Shown here: positions 63,497 to 64,000 of the stretch, one piece after another
Layout: every line of letters starts with the position of its first letter
Position numbering within the stretch: the stretch's first letter is position 1
Assembly: GCF_021404545.1 (NCBI RefSeq)
Contig: NZ_JAAWWD010000003.1
Coordinates: forward strand, 1-64,000
Direction: 5' to 3'
Source: Aestuariivita sp.
GTDB lineage: Bacteria > Pseudomonadota > Alphaproteobacteria > Rhodobacterales > Rhodobacteraceae
DNA: 64,000 nt
The notes under the pieces: model-generated
The model's input: only the letters and a program-made list of their open reading frames with translations
What the model was told of the DNA's origin: nothing
Databases searched by the model: none
Made by a program: the position numbers and the translations under genes

Positions 63497-64000
63497 CTAG
63501 ACCTTGCAGAGAAAACACAAGGATCCAGCAGGATCCCTCAAAAGGAGATCACCTGCCCCAGCCTGGCGCGCAGGCCGATCTGTGATGACCTCCCCTCCCA
63601 AGGCTTGGGCGGCAGCCGCCGACTTGAGCGGGTCCGCGACCCAGAGACTGGGCACCCAGATTGCCCCGACATCGTCCGGGGGTGTTTCGACCACATGCCG
63701 GGCAACGCCCCGACCTGAAGGCCCATCAATCAGCCTGTCGTTTACCGCCTCGCCGAGAGGCGATCCGCCCGTCCAGTGAAAGAGCCCGGTGTAGAACGCT
63801 TCGGGAAAGGCGGCGTCGGTGAGATAGTGTTCAGGGCCGAACTGCTGCCGGGGCACCGGAAACGCATGGCGCGACAGCGAGATCCCCAGCAACGCGCCCA
63901 ACGGGTCGCGCAGTAACGCGTTCCGGCCAACACCGGGCACCTCGAAGGGTGGGCGCACAACCGTGGCGCCAAGCGTCTGTGCGAGGACAACCGTCGCGTC
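63497..64000 (-). CDS. VOC-family (glyoxalase-like) protein, 5' end beyond the window
   Basis: The frame is open through the window edge at 64000, so at least the C-terminal 167 residues are here. It has the paired half-domains of VOC proteins: LGATVVRPPFEVPGVGRNALLRDPLGALLGI ends one half, with the final EVITDRPARQAGAGDLLLRDPAGSLCFL strand/turn in the other. Such proteins bind metals and may be dioxygenases, isomerases or resistance proteins; none can be named here. It converges on priA, 102 bp apart. Confidence 0.82.
   Translation of the reverse strand, partial: DATVVLAQTLGATVVRPPFEVPGVGRNALLRDPLGALLGISLSRHAFPVPRQQFGPEHYLTDAAFPEAFYTGLFHWTGGSPLGEAVNDRLIDGPSGRGVARHVVETPPDDVGAIWVPSLWVADPLKSAAAAQALGGEVITDRPARQAGAGDLLLRDPAGSLCFLCKV

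Noticed and set aside
1-64000. rRNA, tRNA, CRISPR arrays, insertion sequences
   Set aside because: Read by eye on both strands; no rRNA-like blocks, no convincing tRNA cloverleaf, no regularly spaced direct repeats and no transposase were seen. A tRNA or small RNA could still be missed by eye.

Overview
The window reads as chromosomal DNA of an alphaproteobacterium of the Rhodobacteraceae, most likely the marine Roseobacter group. This rests on gene content and order: a split aa3 oxidase locus followed by thrC and an M16 peptidase, a tol-pal run linked to ybgC, ruvCAB, tilS and ftsH, a Tad pilus locus with very short pilins, phosphatidylcholine synthase, and neighbouring folD and fhs. The DNA is GC-rich with strong G/C preference at third codon positions. 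I saw no rRNA, tRNA, insertion sequence, prophage or CRISPR array. It looks like ordinary core chromosome with a few accessory insertions.

Layout. 0-8 kb (minus strand): ctaC-ctaB-small membrane protein-ctaG-ctaE-surf1-thrC-M16 peptidase-GNAT, with many stop/start overlaps. This set makes, metallates and haem-loads the aa3-type cytochrome c oxidase; subunit I (ctaD) is not in the window. A perfect FNR-type palindrome sits between ctaC and the divergent tldD. 8-17 kb: tldD, dprA, a small exported protein, topA, then scoA - LOV photosensor - scoB - small GNAT protein. Here a blue-light-sensor gene lies between the two subunits of a 3-oxoacid CoA-transferase. A lytic transglycosylase follows on the minus strand.

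18-30 kb (plus strand): a Tad (type IVb) pilus locus. It holds two 62-residue pilins, cpaB, cpaC, an OmpA-type lipoprotein where cpaD is usually found, cpaE, cpaF, tadB, tadC, two TPR lipoproteins, a prepilin peptidase and an AAA+ ATPase. No tadE, tadF or tadG is present. 30-40 kb: two members of the ligase-associated DNA-repair set (DEXH helicase and PdeM), a membrane LytTR regulator, a thioesterase, folD and fhs for one-carbon metabolism, a MOSC protein, a nucleotidyltransferase-fold protein, and a stretch that looks like a decayed gene.

40-52 kb (minus strand): ruvC-ruvA-ruvB-unknown-ybgC-tolQ-tolR-tolA-tolB-pal-cpoB-tilS-ftsH, a long envelope and housekeeping run ending in a strong terminator. 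52-64 kb: a DUF1127 protein behind a perfect inverted repeat, a small membrane protein, prmA, MATE and MFS transporters, a transglutaminase-like protein, pcs, xerC with its DUF484 partner, a transaldolase-type aldolase, priA and the end of a VOC-family gene cut by the window edge. A family of GC-rich extragenic palindromes appears four times (near 0.35, 30.2 and, as a facing pair, 60.3 kb).
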